Program-made: the position numbers and the translations under genes
Notes under the pieces: generated by a model
What the model saw: the letters and a program-made list of their open reading frames with translations, nothing else
What the model was told of the DNA's origin: nothing
Database searches by the model: none
Assembly: GCA_022821585.1 (NCBI GenBank)
Contig: JAJEDI010000022.1
Location: forward strand, 62,001 to 126,000
Direction: 5' to 3'
Origin: Caldilineaceae bacterium
GTDB lineage: Bacteria; Chloroflexota; Anaerolineae; Caldilineales; Caldilineaceae
DNA length: 64,000 nucleotides
Shown here: piece after piece, positions 1 through 9,484 of the stretch
Numbering within the stretch: position 1 is the stretch's first letter
Layout: every line of letters starts with the position of its first letter

Positions 1-1
1 T

Positions 2-1189
2 CCAAGCTGGGTCGCATGGCGGGAAGTAAGAGTCTTTGGTTCGACCATTACCCCACAAAATGAACATGGGACGGCCCCGCAGTTGCGCCTCGAGAAAGTC
101 CTCGACCAGCTGGTGCTGCCGGTGCAAGTTACCCATGCCGGCGACGGCAGCGGACGGCTCTTCGTCGTGGAGCAACAAGGGCGCATCACGATCGTCAAAG
201 ACGGAGTGGCCAACAAAACCCTCTTCCTGGATATCACCGATCGAGCCAACTGCTGCGAAGAACGGGGTCTCTTCAACGTCGCCTTTCCTCCATCATTCCA
301 GGCCAGCCGGCAATTCTATCTGAGCTATTCGGATTCCAATGACGATACCGTCATCAGCCGCTTCACCATGACCGATGACCTCGACATCGCCGATCCGGCT
401 AGTGAGGAAATCCTTCCCATCGTCGCTCAGCCGCACCATGTCCACAATGGTGGCCGGCTTGCCTTCGGCCCGAATGACGGCTACCTTTACTTTGGATTGG
501 GAGACGGGGGAAGCGATGGTCACCCTGTCCCCTTCCCGCAAGACCCGAATCTTCTGCTTGGGAAAATACTGCGGATCGATGTGGAATCAGGTGTCCACCC
601 CTATGCAATCCCCGCCAGCAATCCATTCGTCGCCGACGAAGAATTCCGCGACGAAATTTGGGCGCTCGGGCTCAGAAACCCTTGGGGCTTCGCCTTCGAC
701 GATCAGACGGGGGAACTCTATATCCCCGATGCGGGACACAATAATCGCGAAGAACTCAACTTCCAGCCTGCCTCAAGCAACGGTGGCGAAAACTACGGGT
801 GGCCCACACTAGAGGGTACCCGCTGCCCCGGGTTTGAACATCTGCCCTTTCACTGTCACCAGGCCGCTATGTTCGTGCACCCGATAGCCGAATACGATCA
901 CACGCGCGGTTGTGCAATAGTAGGCGGCATCGTCTACCGCGGCAGCGAACTGCCCCGCCTCACAGGCCGTTTCCTCTTCGCCGATTTCTGCCGCGGTGAC
1001 ATCTGGAGCCTGCAGTACGTTGGCGCAGCGGAAGGGAACTCTTCAAATCGGGACAGCTTTGAAAGATGGCAGAGCGAACTGGTCTTGAGTGCTTCCGTAC
1101 CGGTTAGCAGCATCGGCGAAGATGAAGACGGAAATCTCTTCGTTACTGGCTACGCCGACGGCACCGTATACCTGCTGACTACAGAATAG
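2..1189 (+). CDS. PQQ-type glucose/sorbosone dehydrogenase, 5'-partial
   Basis: The product belongs to the glucose/sorbosone dehydrogenase (GSDH) beta-propeller family, periplasmic or extracellular quinoprotein sugar dehydrogenases that oxidise aldoses. The frame is open from the first base of the window, so the true start lies upstream. The first in-window start-like codon (TTG at 83) has no ribosome site and would cut off family sequence. Visible family features are the N-terminal strand motif 'GSGRLFVVEQQGRI', 'HVHNGGRLAFGP' (the region of the catalytic His in soluble glucose dehydrogenase), 'LYFGLGDGG', 'LGLRNPWGFAFD' and the late 'GGIVYRG' blade. About 395 residues are present, close to the full domain. 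Any signal peptide would be outside the window. A sulfatase follows 225 bp downstream on the same strand. Substrate and cofactor are inferred from the family only. Confidence 0.85.
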   Translation, partial: PSWVAWREVRVFGSTITPQNEHGTAPQLRLEKVLDQLVLPVQVTHAGDGSGRLFVVEQQGRITIVKDGVANKTLFLDITDRANCCEERGLFNVAFPPSFQASRQFYLSYSDSNDDTVISRFTMTDDLDIADPASEEILPIVAQPHHVHNGGRLAFGPNDGYLYFGLGDGGSDGHPVPFPQDPNLLLGKILRIDVESGVHPYAIPASNPFVADEEFRDEIWALGLRNPWGFAFDDQTGELYIPDAGHNNREELNFQPASSNGGENYGWPTLEGTRCPGFEHLPFHCHQAAMFVHPIAEYDHTRGCAIVGGIVYRGSELPRLTGRFLFADFCRGDIWSLQYVGAAEGNSSNRDSFERWQSELVLSASVPVSSIGEDEDGNLFVTGYADGTVYLLTTE

Positions 1190-1414
1190 GCAATCTGTAT
1201 CTCCACGCAACGCACTTGGACCAACCTCCAAACGAGGGCATGACGAGCATAACCGGGATCAAGACCTGGTCCGGAAAAAGCTCCTCACCCGAAACGATGA
1301 GTAGATGCTTGGCAACGATTCGTTCATGAAGTATGGACGGCGATCACATGTTCCCGTGCAAGTAGCTCTGAACGCAACAAGACTGAGGACCAAAAGTACA
1401 AAGGAGGCTTGGCG

Positions 1415-2944
1415 ATGCCAAAGGAACGTCCCAACATCCTCTGGTTCTGCTCAGACCAGCAGAGATTCGACACGATTCACGCACTGGGCAATCCCTACAT
1501 CAACACGCCCAACCTCGATCGGCTCGTCGCCGAAGGCGTCGCCTTTACCCACGCTTTCTGCCAGAGTCCCATCTGCACGCCGAGCCGTGCCAGCTTTCTC
1601 ACCGGCCGCTACCCCGGCAACGTCCGCGGCTGCATGAACGGCAACGAAGAGTGGGGCGAAGGCGCTCCCCTCGTCACTGCCCTGCTCGCCGAGAGCGGCT
1701 ACGACTGCGGCCTCAGCGGAAAGTTCCACCTTGCCGGCGCCCACGGCCGCGAAGAACCGCGCCCTAAGGACGACGGATACCGCGTCTTCCACTGGAGTCA
1801 TGACCCGCAGGATCGCTACCCCTCCGGACATGCCTACGCAGACTGGCTCGCCGGTCAGGGATACTCTCTTCGAGACCTGAGAGAAGATCCCGCCTCCATC
1901 CCCCCCGAGCTGCACCAGACCACCTGGTGTGCCGACCGCGCCATAGATTTCCTGTCCGAAAAGCGCCGCAAAGGCCCCTGGCTGATGAGCATCAACGTCT
2001 TCGACCCCCATGCGCCCTTCGACCCGCCCCAGGAATACCGCGATCGATACGACTCGTCCAGGATCCCGCCGCCGCCGTTCCGCCAGAGCGATATGGCCGC
2101 ACAGGCACTGATTCCCGGCGATTTCCAGAACGAGTCCCGCCCGCCGGAGGAATTTAACGCCCGCGACGTGATCGCAGCCTACTACGCCATGATCGAGCTG
2201 ATCGACGAAAACGTGGGCCGCCTCTTGACCGCGCTCGAAGAAACCGGGCAGCGCAAAAACACCGTCATCATCTTCACCAGCGATCACGGCGAAATGCTGG
2301 GAGATCACGGTCTGCTTCTCAAGGGCTGTCGCTTCTACGAGGGGCTGGTGAGAGTCCCTCTCATCATCAGCTGGCCGGGCCATTTCCCCGTGCCGGAAGA
2401 AGCGGACTCTGAAGAGATTGCCGAAGATAGTGGTTCCAGCGAAGAGGAAGAAGACCCCGCGGAGGTTTCCGAGGTCGACGCCCAAGAGGAAGATTCAAAC
2501 CTGGTCCCGGCCGGATTCGTTAGCGACGCCTTGGTCGAACTGATCGACATCGCCCCCACCCTGCTCGAGCTGGCCGGCCTGTCCGTCCCCCTGCGCATGC
2601 AGGGAAAGTCTCTGTTGCCAATTCTACGCGGCCAAACACCGCCCGGTCACCATCGCGACTTTGTCCGCTGTGAATTCTATAGGGCCCTGAATCCCGATGT
2701 GCCCGGTCGCGCACAATACGAAGGCAGCTACGCAACCATGTACAGAGACACTAGCCACAAGATCGTCGTCTACCACGGCCACCAACAGGGTGAACTTTAC
2801 GATCTGGTTAACGACCCCGGCGAATTCGAAAACCTTTGGAATGACCCTGAACACGCCAGCCTGCGCTTCGACCTGATGCGGCGCAACTTCGACGCCCTTG
2901 CATTCTCTGTGGATCCGGGACCTCCCCAGGTCACGCCCTTCTGA
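1415..2944 (+). CDS. Type I sulfatase
   Basis: Arylsulfatase-superfamily hydrolase that removes sulfate esters from an organic substrate, plausibly a sulfated glycan. The signature C-T-P-S-R-A-S-F-L-T-G-R begins at Cys54, the residue normally converted to formylglycine. Metal-binding elements are visible at the N terminus ('CSDQQRFD') and around Asp290-His291 ('TSDHGEMLGDHG'). I chose ATG 1415 rather than TTG 1409 because AAGGAGG at 1401-1407 sits 7 bases upstream of it. The length of 509 residues is normal. No signal peptide is seen, so the enzyme looks cytoplasmic. An unusual acidic insertion rich in Glu, Asp and Ser occupies about residues 327-365, between the catalytic half and the C-terminal half. 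No formylglycine-generating enzyme gene is present in the window. Confidence 0.93.
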   Translation: MPKERPNILWFCSDQQRFDTIHALGNPYINTPNLDRLVAEGVAFTHAFCQSPICTPSRASFLTGRYPGNVRGCMNGNEEWGEGAPLVTALLAESGYDCGLSGKFHLAGAHGREEPRPKDDGYRVFHWSHDPQDRYPSGHAYADWLAGQGYSLRDLREDPASIPPELHQTTWCADRAIDFLSEKRRKGPWLMSINVFDPHAPFDPPQEYRDRYDSSRIPPPPFRQSDMAAQALIPGDFQNESRPPEEFNARDVIAAYYAMIELIDENVGRLLTALEETGQRKNTVIIFTSDHGEMLGDHGLLLKGCRFYEGLVRVPLIISWPGHFPVPEEADSEEIAEDSGSSEEEEDPAEVSEVDAQEEDSNLVPAGFVSDALVELIDIAPTLLELAGLSVPLRMQGKSLLPILRGQTPPGHHRDFVRCEFYRALNPDVPGRAQYEGSYATMYRDTSHKIVVYHGHQQGELYDLVNDPGEFENLWNDPEHASLRFDLMRRNFDALAFSVDPGPPQVTPF

Positions 2945-3012
2945 CCGGCGCCTGCTCCGCAATATGCTTGACGGATTCGAGGCAGTCGCCCGCGACGCGC
3001 CTGCCCGTTCCG

Positions 3013-4749
3013 TCAACCAGGCGTTTGGAATGTGAGGTCGTAGTCCCCCACCCTACGCAGCGGAGTCGAGATCTGGCGGTAACTCGGCTCCCCATCTCTA
3101 AGCCACTGTTCGATCTCCTCCCGGTGACCCAGGTCGCGCAGACCGCTCCAGCTTGCACCGAAGTGGGCGCGCCCGCTCGGCCCGGCAGAATCCCAGAAGA
3201 ACAGATTCTCGACGCCCTGCGCGTACAGTGAAGCCGCCTTCCGCCCGAACGCCTCCGCTGCCATATGACGCGGCATCACATTCAGCGCCAGTTCACAGTC
3301 TGTGCCCTCGACCAGTTCAACGAAGTATTTGACAGCCTCTTCGTCCTCCCAGGCTAACCCCATGCTGTCCAATCCCGGCAAATCTGTGTACGGGATCAGC
3401 GTGTCGACCAGCCCCTCCGCGACCCAGCCCGCCAGGTCGAGCCCGTTCCGAAGATTTTCCTCCCGGTTCAGCACACACGCAGAAACAGCGATCCGGTCTC
3501 GTCCCTGCTCCCGCGCCAGCCCGTCAAGAGCTTTCCGCAGCTCCCGGTGAAACGCCGTCAGCGCCATGCTCCGGTAACCTAGCCAGCGCGCATCTTCGTC
3601 GGCCAGTCGCCTTGGATCCTCTCCATACGCCTCCATGAAACCTTCCACCAGTGGCGGGTCGTAGTCCACTAGCGGCGGTCTCCGGTTATACAGGATGCAA
3701 ATACCGTCTACAGGATTCTGCGCCACCTCCAGCAGCAGATTGATCACAAATCGGCGCGTGTCGGCAAAAGCGTAGGAAATGCGCGGCGCAGTCTGTCCGT
3801 CTCTGGCCACCATGCGCAGGTCCGGCCGCGTGAAATACAGACTGCCTGGGTTCCACTGTTCCAATGGGGCCGGATAAAAGAACCCGGCCGGGCGGTAGCT
3901 TGCATGAAAACTGAGCCCCATCTGGTGCGCAGCCTCCAGCGCCACCACAAGGGGGTCGAGCTTCTGGTCCCGGAATGAACGCCAGCATTCCGCGTGCAGC
4001 CGGTCGCCCTGCCGCTCGAAATCTTCGACCCCGTCGCAAGTCGGTAGGCGGCCCGCCTTTCCCAGGTAAAACATCGTGTCCCCTGCACCGCATTCCCAGT
4101 AAAGCCGCGAGAAGTCGGTGTGCCGGTAAGGCTCAATCTCGTTCCGCACCGCCTCTTCAGTCGCCGTTCCATACAAATAGAGATACCCGTGCGCGTCATT
4201 GTGAGCAAAAAGCCGCTTCGTGTCCATCCGCTGCCGCCCCCTTTCCACTTCCCTCACCAGTCCTCTCGGCATTGGGACCAGCTTGATGTAAGCAAGTTTG
4301 GTCCTTTCGCAAGACACTGCCGCTGGTTCGCCAGATGAACCGGTCGGAGTGCATACCTGCCGAATGGACAGCTCTTGGCCTGTCAGGTCTGCATCCTTCC
4401 ACAGGAGTTCATAGATGTTATGTCCGTGGGGATTCGAATCAGACCAATCAGGACCCATATTCAAATGGGTAAAGCAGGGGTCGCCGCTGAGCTTCAGCTC
4501 GACCGAGCCGCGTCCCCGGTGGTCCGGATAGACCCCGACAAATATCCTGTGCCAACCGCTCAGAGTCAGCCCGACCGAGATCTCCGGGGCCGCCGTCTCT
4601 TCACCCGCGCTGAGCAGATTTCCGCTCAGATCATCGGTCTCGTACGGCTGCACGTGCCAGGCGCGTCGCTTTGGCGTGGCCGAGAGCGAACTCTGTGGCT
4701 GACAGCGCGCAAGGTCGGAAATGTAAACCGCATCATCATTGCCAGACAT
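3013..4749 (-). CDS. GHL-type (glycoside hydrolase-like) TIM-barrel protein, paralogue 2
   Basis: A 578-residue protein with an N-terminal beta-rich region (about 1-175, containing 'GWHRIFVGVY' and a D-L-T-G-Q strand) followed by a TIM-barrel-like part with 'AHNDAHGYLY', 'ISYAFADTRRFV', 'NPVDGICILYNRRPP' and 'LFFWDSAG'. This layout resembles the glycoside hydrolase-like GHL10/DUF187 proteins. It is clearly paralogous to the protein at 9484-11148: both share the 'DLTGQ' strand, the 'EAPLVEGF'/'DPPLVEGF' segment and the terminal 'FWD' strand. No signal peptide is seen. It is the last gene of the (-) operon, starting 2 bp after the permease gene stops, so translational coupling is likely. The substrate is unknown, and a hydrolytic activity is inference from fold resemblance. 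Confidence 0.75.
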   Translation of the reverse strand: MSGNDDAVYISDLARCQPQSSLSATPKRRAWHVQPYETDDLSGNLLSAGEETAAPEISVGLTLSGWHRIFVGVYPDHRGRGSVELKLSGDPCFTHLNMGPDWSDSNPHGHNIYELLWKDADLTGQELSIRQVCTPTGSSGEPAAVSCERTKLAYIKLVPMPRGLVREVERGRQRMDTKRLFAHNDAHGYLYLYGTATEEAVRNEIEPYRHTDFSRLYWECGAGDTMFYLGKAGRLPTCDGVEDFERQGDRLHAECWRSFRDQKLDPLVVALEAAHQMGLSFHASYRPAGFFYPAPLEQWNPGSLYFTRPDLRMVARDGQTAPRISYAFADTRRFVINLLLEVAQNPVDGICILYNRRPPLVDYDPPLVEGFMEAYGEDPRRLADEDARWLGYRSMALTAFHRELRKALDGLAREQGRDRIAVSACVLNREENLRNGLDLAGWVAEGLVDTLIPYTDLPGLDSMGLAWEDEEAVKYFVELVEGTDCELALNVMPRHMAAEAFGRKAASLYAQGVENLFFWDSAGPSGRAHFGASWSGLRDLGHREEIEQWLRDGEPSYRQISTPLRRVGDYDLTFQTPG

Positions 4750-4751
4750 TC

Positions 4752-5723
4752 TTACACCTCCATACGCGGATCAAACGCATCTCTCAACCCATCTCCGACG
4801 AAATTCATCGCCAGTACCGCCACCGAAATCGCAATCCCCGGTGGCAGCCACAACCAGGGCGAGTTGGTAAGTACAGTCAGCGACTGCGCTGAGTTGAGCA
4901 TGCTCCCCCAACTGGCCTGCGGAATCTGCGCCCCGAGTCCGAGAAATGATAGCGCCGACTCGGTCAGAATCGTGCCGGCAACCCCCAATGTCGCTGCAAC
5001 CAGAATGTAAGGCTGCAGATTCGGTAGGATGTGGCGAAAAACGATCCGCGAATTCGGCGTGCCAATACAACGCGCCGCCTCTACAAATACCTTCTCCCGC
5101 AACGAAAGCACCTGCGTCCGCAGCAGCCTCGCCAGGCCCTCCCACCCCAGAACGCCAATCACCACCATCACGTTGATTATGTTCGGCCCAAGCAGTGCCA
5201 CCAGCATCAGAATCGCCAAAAACGTCGGGAAATTCAATACCAGCTCAGTGAACCGCATCAGAATGTTGTCGATTCCCCCCCCGACGTAACCGGACACCGT
5301 CCCGATCAATACGCCAAGCGATATCGAGATGACATTGGCCACAAATCCAACAGACATCGAGATTCGTGCACCGCAAACCATGCGCGCCCACATGTCCCGC
5401 CCGGCAGAGTCCGTCCCCAGAATGTGCTCCGCGCTCGGCGGCCGCCGGATGCTGTCCAGGTCCACCGTGTAGGGGTCCTGTATCGCGATAAAGGGCGCAA
5501 GGATAGCCGCAAACCCTGGAATCGCGATGATCACCAGGCTGGCAACAGCAACCTTGTGACGCCGAAAGCGGGCCGCCACCGTGTTCGGGCTTTTCCGGTC
5601 TGTCAACTCCATCAGCTCGGAGCTGTTGTCAGGCAAAGGGGTCTTGGCCATGAGGCGGGGCGAACTCAGGAAAGTCCGAAGCGCAAACTCCGGCTTGGTT
5701 GTGAAGGGAGAGGATGCAGTCAC
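4752..5723 (-). CDS. ABC transporter permease, OppC/DppC type
   Basis: Inner-membrane permease of a peptide/opine/nickel-type (binding-protein-dependent) ABC importer. The protein shows an N-terminal cytoplasmic region and the OppC_N membrane segment (about 60-80). The typical 'HILGTDSAGRDMW' motif follows, then several hydrophobic segments and the EAA-like loop 'EAARCIGTPNSRIVFRHILP', and it ends in 'GDGLRDAFDPRMEV'. I took the GTG at 5723 because a purine-rich AAGGAAGGGAGAGG lies immediately upstream; an internal ATG at 5651 would give 299 residues. The gene begins 25 bp after the damaged binding-protein gene and stops 2 bp before the next gene. The partner permease gene (8522-9484) contains an in-frame stop. 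No ATPase genes are present. Confidence 0.9.
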   Translation of the reverse strand: MTASSPFTTKPEFALRTFLSSPRLMAKTPLPDNSSELMELTDRKSPNTVAARFRRHKVAVASLVIIAIPGFAAILAPFIAIQDPYTVDLDSIRRPPSAEHILGTDSAGRDMWARMVCGARISMSVGFVANVISISLGVLIGTVSGYVGGGIDNILMRFTELVLNFPTFLAILMLVALLGPNIINVMVVIGVLGWEGLARLLRTQVLSLREKVFVEAARCIGTPNSRIVFRHILPNLQPYILVAATLGVAGTILTESALSFLGLGAQIPQASWGSMLNSAQSLTVLTNSPWLWLPPGIAISVAVLAMNFVGDGLRDAFDPRMEV

Positions 5724-5748
5724 CCTCTCCCTTCCTTCTCTTCAATCC

Positions 5749-7473
5749 CTAACCGTCGAAAGACCAGCCCTCCGGATTCGTCCACCAGTCCCGCTTTGCA
5801 GGCAGCGGGTTGGACGGGCCGGCCAGGCTTCCTACAACGCCCTGGTCCGTTATCTCCGGTATGTTCACACCACCGTTGAAGACCCAGACGTTGTTGCCCA
5901 CATACAGCGGCGCATGCGACGGGTTGTCGTTGAGCATCCTCTGCAGTTCGAATTAGATCTCCTGGCGAGCGGCCTGGTCCGTCAGCTGACCCGCCTCGAT
6001 CACCTTCTCCTCAAAGTCGCCGCCAATCGCCTCGGAGTAACCGGTCGCATTGCGGCCCTGCGTCGTCAGGTGGAACTTGAGGAATCCATCCGGGTCCGGG
6101 AAAGAACCGAATCCCACCCGCACCGCATCGAAGTCATGGGTGTCATAGAACCGCTCCACCCAGACCGAGCTGTCCATCTCCTCGATCTTGATCCTGAAGC
6201 CCACCTCCTCCAGCATCTGCTTCTCAGCAGCCACCTGGGCCCGGGCCTCCTCACTCCTCAGCGTGATCAGGTTGACCGTGACCTCCTGGTCAAAGTCCCA
6301 ACCGGCCTCCTCCAGCAGGCTCCGCGCCAAGTCGGCGTCGTAATCATACGGGTTGAGATCATCCGGGATCGACCAGCCGTGGATCAGCGGTGAATTATAG
6401 ATCGTGCCGTTCCCACCCTGGAAGACCTCAATGATCTTCTTTCTGTCCAGCGCATGCAGCCACGCCTGCCGCACCCGCTTGTCCGCAAAGAAGCCCCGCC
6501 TCAGATCGAACGAATAGGCTGTGAAGACCACGCCCGTCGTCGCAACCACCTTGAAATCGGCATTGTCGATGAACGACTGCACCACCTCTGTCGAGCCTGT
6601 GTTCAACCCGCCCCAGGCGTTGAAATGGGCCTCGCCCCTTTCCAGCGCGATCTGGCCCACGTCCGGCGACGCTACAATCTGCATGATGCAGCTGCCCAGC
6701 TTCGGCGCGCCCCAGTGCCAGTCGTCCTTCGCCTCCACGCGGATGAACTGGTCCGTCTGATACTCCACGAACTTGAACGGACCCGATCCCAGCGGGTCTT
6801 CCAAGAAGAACGACTGGTTCTCCAGCGCGTCCGGCGCCACTTCGCCCAGAACGTGCTTCGGCAGAATCGAATTCGTCGCCTGAAAGAGAAACAGACCTGT
6901 CGGGTACGCCGTCGTGAACTGGACCGTCTTGTCATCCACGACCGAGATGCCGGCTACACTGTCCGCCTCATCGTTGGAGTACGCCTCCGCCCCTTCGATC
7001 ATCGCCAGGTTGCTCACCTGCCGCGACCTGGTCGCCGGATTCAGATACTATTCGTAGGTATAGACTACGTCCTCAGCAGTAAAGTCCGTCCCATCGTGCC
7101 ACTTGGCACCCGGATGAATGTGGAACGTGTACTGCGTCGCGTCGTCCGAGACCTCCCAGCTCTCTGCCATGATCGGCACAAAGCCGGTCTTGGGTACATT
7201 CTGCTGAATCAGGGGCGGCAGCACGCACTGGAAGAAGTGCGCCTGGAAGCCCTGTACCGCCGTAAGGGGATTGAAACTGTTTATTGGGCCACCGTAGAGA
7301 CCAATCAGATTGCCCCTCTGCATCTCTTATGCAGTCGCCCCGTCCTCCCAGGCGCCTGCCCCTGCATCGGACGCAACCGGTGCACAAGCCGCCAGTGCCG
7401 TCGCACCGGCCGCCAGCGCGCTTGCTTTCAGAAACTCACGTCGGTTTACGCCCCGATTTCTGATACTTCGCAT
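5749..7473 (-). pseudogene. Oligopeptide-type ABC solute-binding lipoprotein (SBP_bac_5) with three in-frame stops
   Basis: One reading frame throughout encodes a family-5 extracellular binding protein. It runs from ATG 7473 (AAGGAGA 5 bases upstream), through a Tat motif 'NRREFLK' and lipobox 'LAAC', to a terminal TAG at 5749-5751. Three internal stops interrupt it: TAA at 7327-7329, TAG at 7048-7050 and TAA at 5953-5955. No indel is needed, and conserved text resumes in frame right after each stop ('VVYTYE' stop 'YLNPAT'; 'RQEI' stop 'FELQRMLNDN'). The intact product would have about 574 positions, normal for the family. The gene lies between the DapA-like gene and the OppC gene. Likely explanations are a recent nonsense-mutated pseudogene or consensus errors in the assembly. 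Stop readthrough is possible but unsupported. Confidence 0.88.
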
Positions 7474-7593
7474 GGGTCTCCTTCTGGAAAGTGAGAAAAA
7501 CGTTACCGATACCGTTAAAGTAGCCAAGAAAAACTGTCAGAGCCAAGACAGTTGTCGGTCCCGCAACGACAGTTCATCCTCTTGTCAAACTTT

Positions 7594-8511
7594 CTACACC
7601 TGACGCAATTTCATGTCCGCTAACTTCTGTGCAAGCTGCTGCATCTGTTCATCAGTCAGCGAATGGTATGGCGGCCTTCGCCAGCGCTCTGCCAGTCCGA
7701 ACAGCTCGTATGTCCCGTGCAGCGCCGCGTCGAAGCTTCCCTCCACGCCGAGCACATAGTCAAAGTAAGGCATATCAAATTCGCGAATAATGCCTGCGGC
7801 CGAACCCCACTCCTCTGCCTGCACAGCCTGCCAGTATGCCTGCGTAATCTGGGGCGCGAACGTCAGCAGCGTCGAAAGATAGCCGTCGCACCCGTACTGA
7901 ATCAGGTCAAAATGGTTCTCCTTCTGCCCGCCGGAAATGATCGCCCAGTGGCCGTGAAGCAACAGCGCCATTTTCCGTGCAAACGCGCCAACCAGATCGT
8001 CCTTGATCGCTATCACGCCGGGCACTTCGTCCCGCAGCCTCTGCAGCACCTCCAGCCCCAGCGCATGCGAACGGCTGAACACATTCGTCACCACCATAAC
8101 CGGAATCTCTTGCGCCGCCGCTGCATAGTGGGCCACGAAACTGTCTGCCGTGCACGAACCCGCCCAATCCGGCGGCAAGACCATCAGTAGATTCGCCCCC
8201 AACTCCCGCGCATAGCGCGCAAATGCAACCGTCTTGCCCGTCCACCAGATGCGATCGGCCGCAATCACCGCCGCCCGCCCCGCCGTGTGCTCAGCCACCA
8301 CCCTCGTCACCTCAGCCACCTCACTATCGGTGAGCAGCGAGAAAAGACTGTCCCCGTACGTCAACATCATCGTCGTGCTGCCGGCTTCGATGCCCCTGTC
8401 CACCAGCCCTCGCAGACTGTCAAAGTCAATCTCGCCGTCCCGAAAGAATGGCGTGTGCAGCGACGTCACCGGCCCGGTCAGCATCGAACGCAACTCATCG
8501 GAAGAACGCAT
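7594..8511 (-). CDS. DapA/NanA-family (dihydrodipicolinate synthase-like) aldolase or lyase
   Basis: A 305-residue (beta/alpha)8 class I aldolase-superfamily protein. Members form a Schiff base with a 2-keto acid such as pyruvate, for example dihydrodipicolinate synthase and N-acetylneuraminate lyase. The Schiff-base lysine is Lys170 in 'GVIAIKDDL'. Other family parts are the N-terminal 'VTSLHTPFF' and 'LRGLVDRGIEAG'. The usual Tyr in the YNxP motif is absent: the segment reads 'VVTNVFSRS'. The GTTGE loop is altered to 'STTMMLTYGD'. It is therefore unlikely to be a canonical biosynthetic DapA. ATG 8511 was chosen over an upstream in-frame GTG-like extension, which would run into the preceding permease gene. 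It overlaps no neighbour and sits inside the transporter operon, which points to catabolism of the imported substrate. Confidence 0.8.
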   Translation of the reverse strand: MRSSDELRSMLTGPVTSLHTPFFRDGEIDFDSLRGLVDRGIEAGSTTMMLTYGDSLFSLLTDSEVAEVTRVVAEHTAGRAAVIAADRIWWTGKTVAFARYARELGANLLMVLPPDWAGSCTADSFVAHYAAAAQEIPVMVVTNVFSRSHALGLEVLQRLRDEVPGVIAIKDDLVGAFARKMALLLHGHWAIISGGQKENHFDLIQYGCDGYLSTLLTFAPQITQAYWQAVQAEEWGSAAGIIREFDMPYFDYVLGVEGSFDAALHGTYELFGLAERWRRPPYHSLTDEQMQQLAQKLADMKLRQV

Positions 8512-8521
8512 GCAAGCAACC

Positions 8522-9484
8522 CTATTCGTGGCGTATGCGCGGATCGGCCACCGCATACAGGATATCCGCGGTCAGATTACTGAAGAGGACAAGCACCGCG
8601 GCAATAAACGTCTACCCCACCAGCACAGGATAGTCGCGCTGCGAAATTGCCTGGATCGCCATGCGCCCCATGCCCGGCCACTGAAACTTCGTCTCGATGA
8701 TGACCGTGCCCCCAAACAGAATCGGCAGCCGCAATGTGATGATCGTGATGACCGGCAGCAGCGCGTTTCGCAGCGCATGCCCGACAACGACCCGAGTCTC
8801 CTTCAGACCCTTCGCCCGCGCCGTCGTCACATACCCCTGCCCTAACACCTCCAGCATTCCCGAACGCATATACCGCGTCAGCCCTGCCGTCAGGTCCAGC
8901 GAAAGAATCACACCTGGCAGCACCAGATGATGCAGATTGTCTAGTAGCGCCGGCGGAGCGTCAAACGCCACCGAACGCATGCCAAACGTGGGAAACCACT
9001 CAAGCTTGAGCGCAAAGACATACAGGGCCAGAAGAGCCAGAAAAAAAGATGGGATCGAGATTGACAGCAACGCAAAAAGCGTCAGCACATAGTCCCAGAT
9101 CGTGTACTGCTTCAGAGCAGCCAGTACCCCCAGACTGATCCCAAGTACGGAGGACACCACCAAGGCGAATCCCATCAACTCCAAAGTGGCCGGCAGTCGA
9201 ACCCCAATACGGCGCAAAACCGGTTCCCCGGTATGATAGGAGTAGCCAAAGTTGCCCTGCACCAGTTGCCCCAGCCAGATCGCGTATCGCACTGGGATCG
9301 GTCTGTTTAGCCCCAGCTCCTCCCTGAGCCGCTCAAGGTTGGCCGCCGACATATCCTCTTCCGGGTCGATCATCGCCATCACCGGATCGCCCGGCGCCAC
9401 GTTGATGAAGCTGAACGTGATCAGCGTGATGCCGAGGACCAGCGGAATCGCCAGCAGCAGCCGGTTTGCAATATATGTTGCCAT
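8522..9484 (-). pseudogene. ABC transporter permease, OppB/DppB type, with an in-frame TAG
   Basis: Inner-membrane permease, partner of the OppC-type gene downstream. Start ATG 9484 overlaps the stop of the preceding gene (TGATG). The frame reads a typical DppB protein: first transmembrane segment, 'PGDPVMAMIDPE', 'LGLNRPIPVRYAIWLGQ', EAA loop 'TTARAKGLKETRVVVGHALR', 'ETKFQWPGMGRMA'. It meets TAG at 8612-8614 just after 'RDYPVLVG'. The same frame continues without a break as 'TFIAAVLVLFSNL' and 'ADILYAVADPRIRHE' to a second TAG at 8522-8524, which is where the family normally ends. The in-frame stop would therefore remove the last transmembrane helix, about 29 residues. It parallels the stops in the binding-protein gene of the same operon. 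Confidence 0.85.

Noticed and set aside
1451..2485. Long open frame antisense to the sulfatase
   Set aside because: Its sense-strand partner has a full family signature and ribosome site. The antisense frame has no recognisable domain and arises from GC-rich codon bias.
5749..8614. Pyrrolysine or selenocysteine recoding of the in-frame stops
   Set aside because: The stops are a mix of TAA and TAG, with no TGA; neither known recoding system reads TAA, and no insertion-signal structure or machinery is seen.
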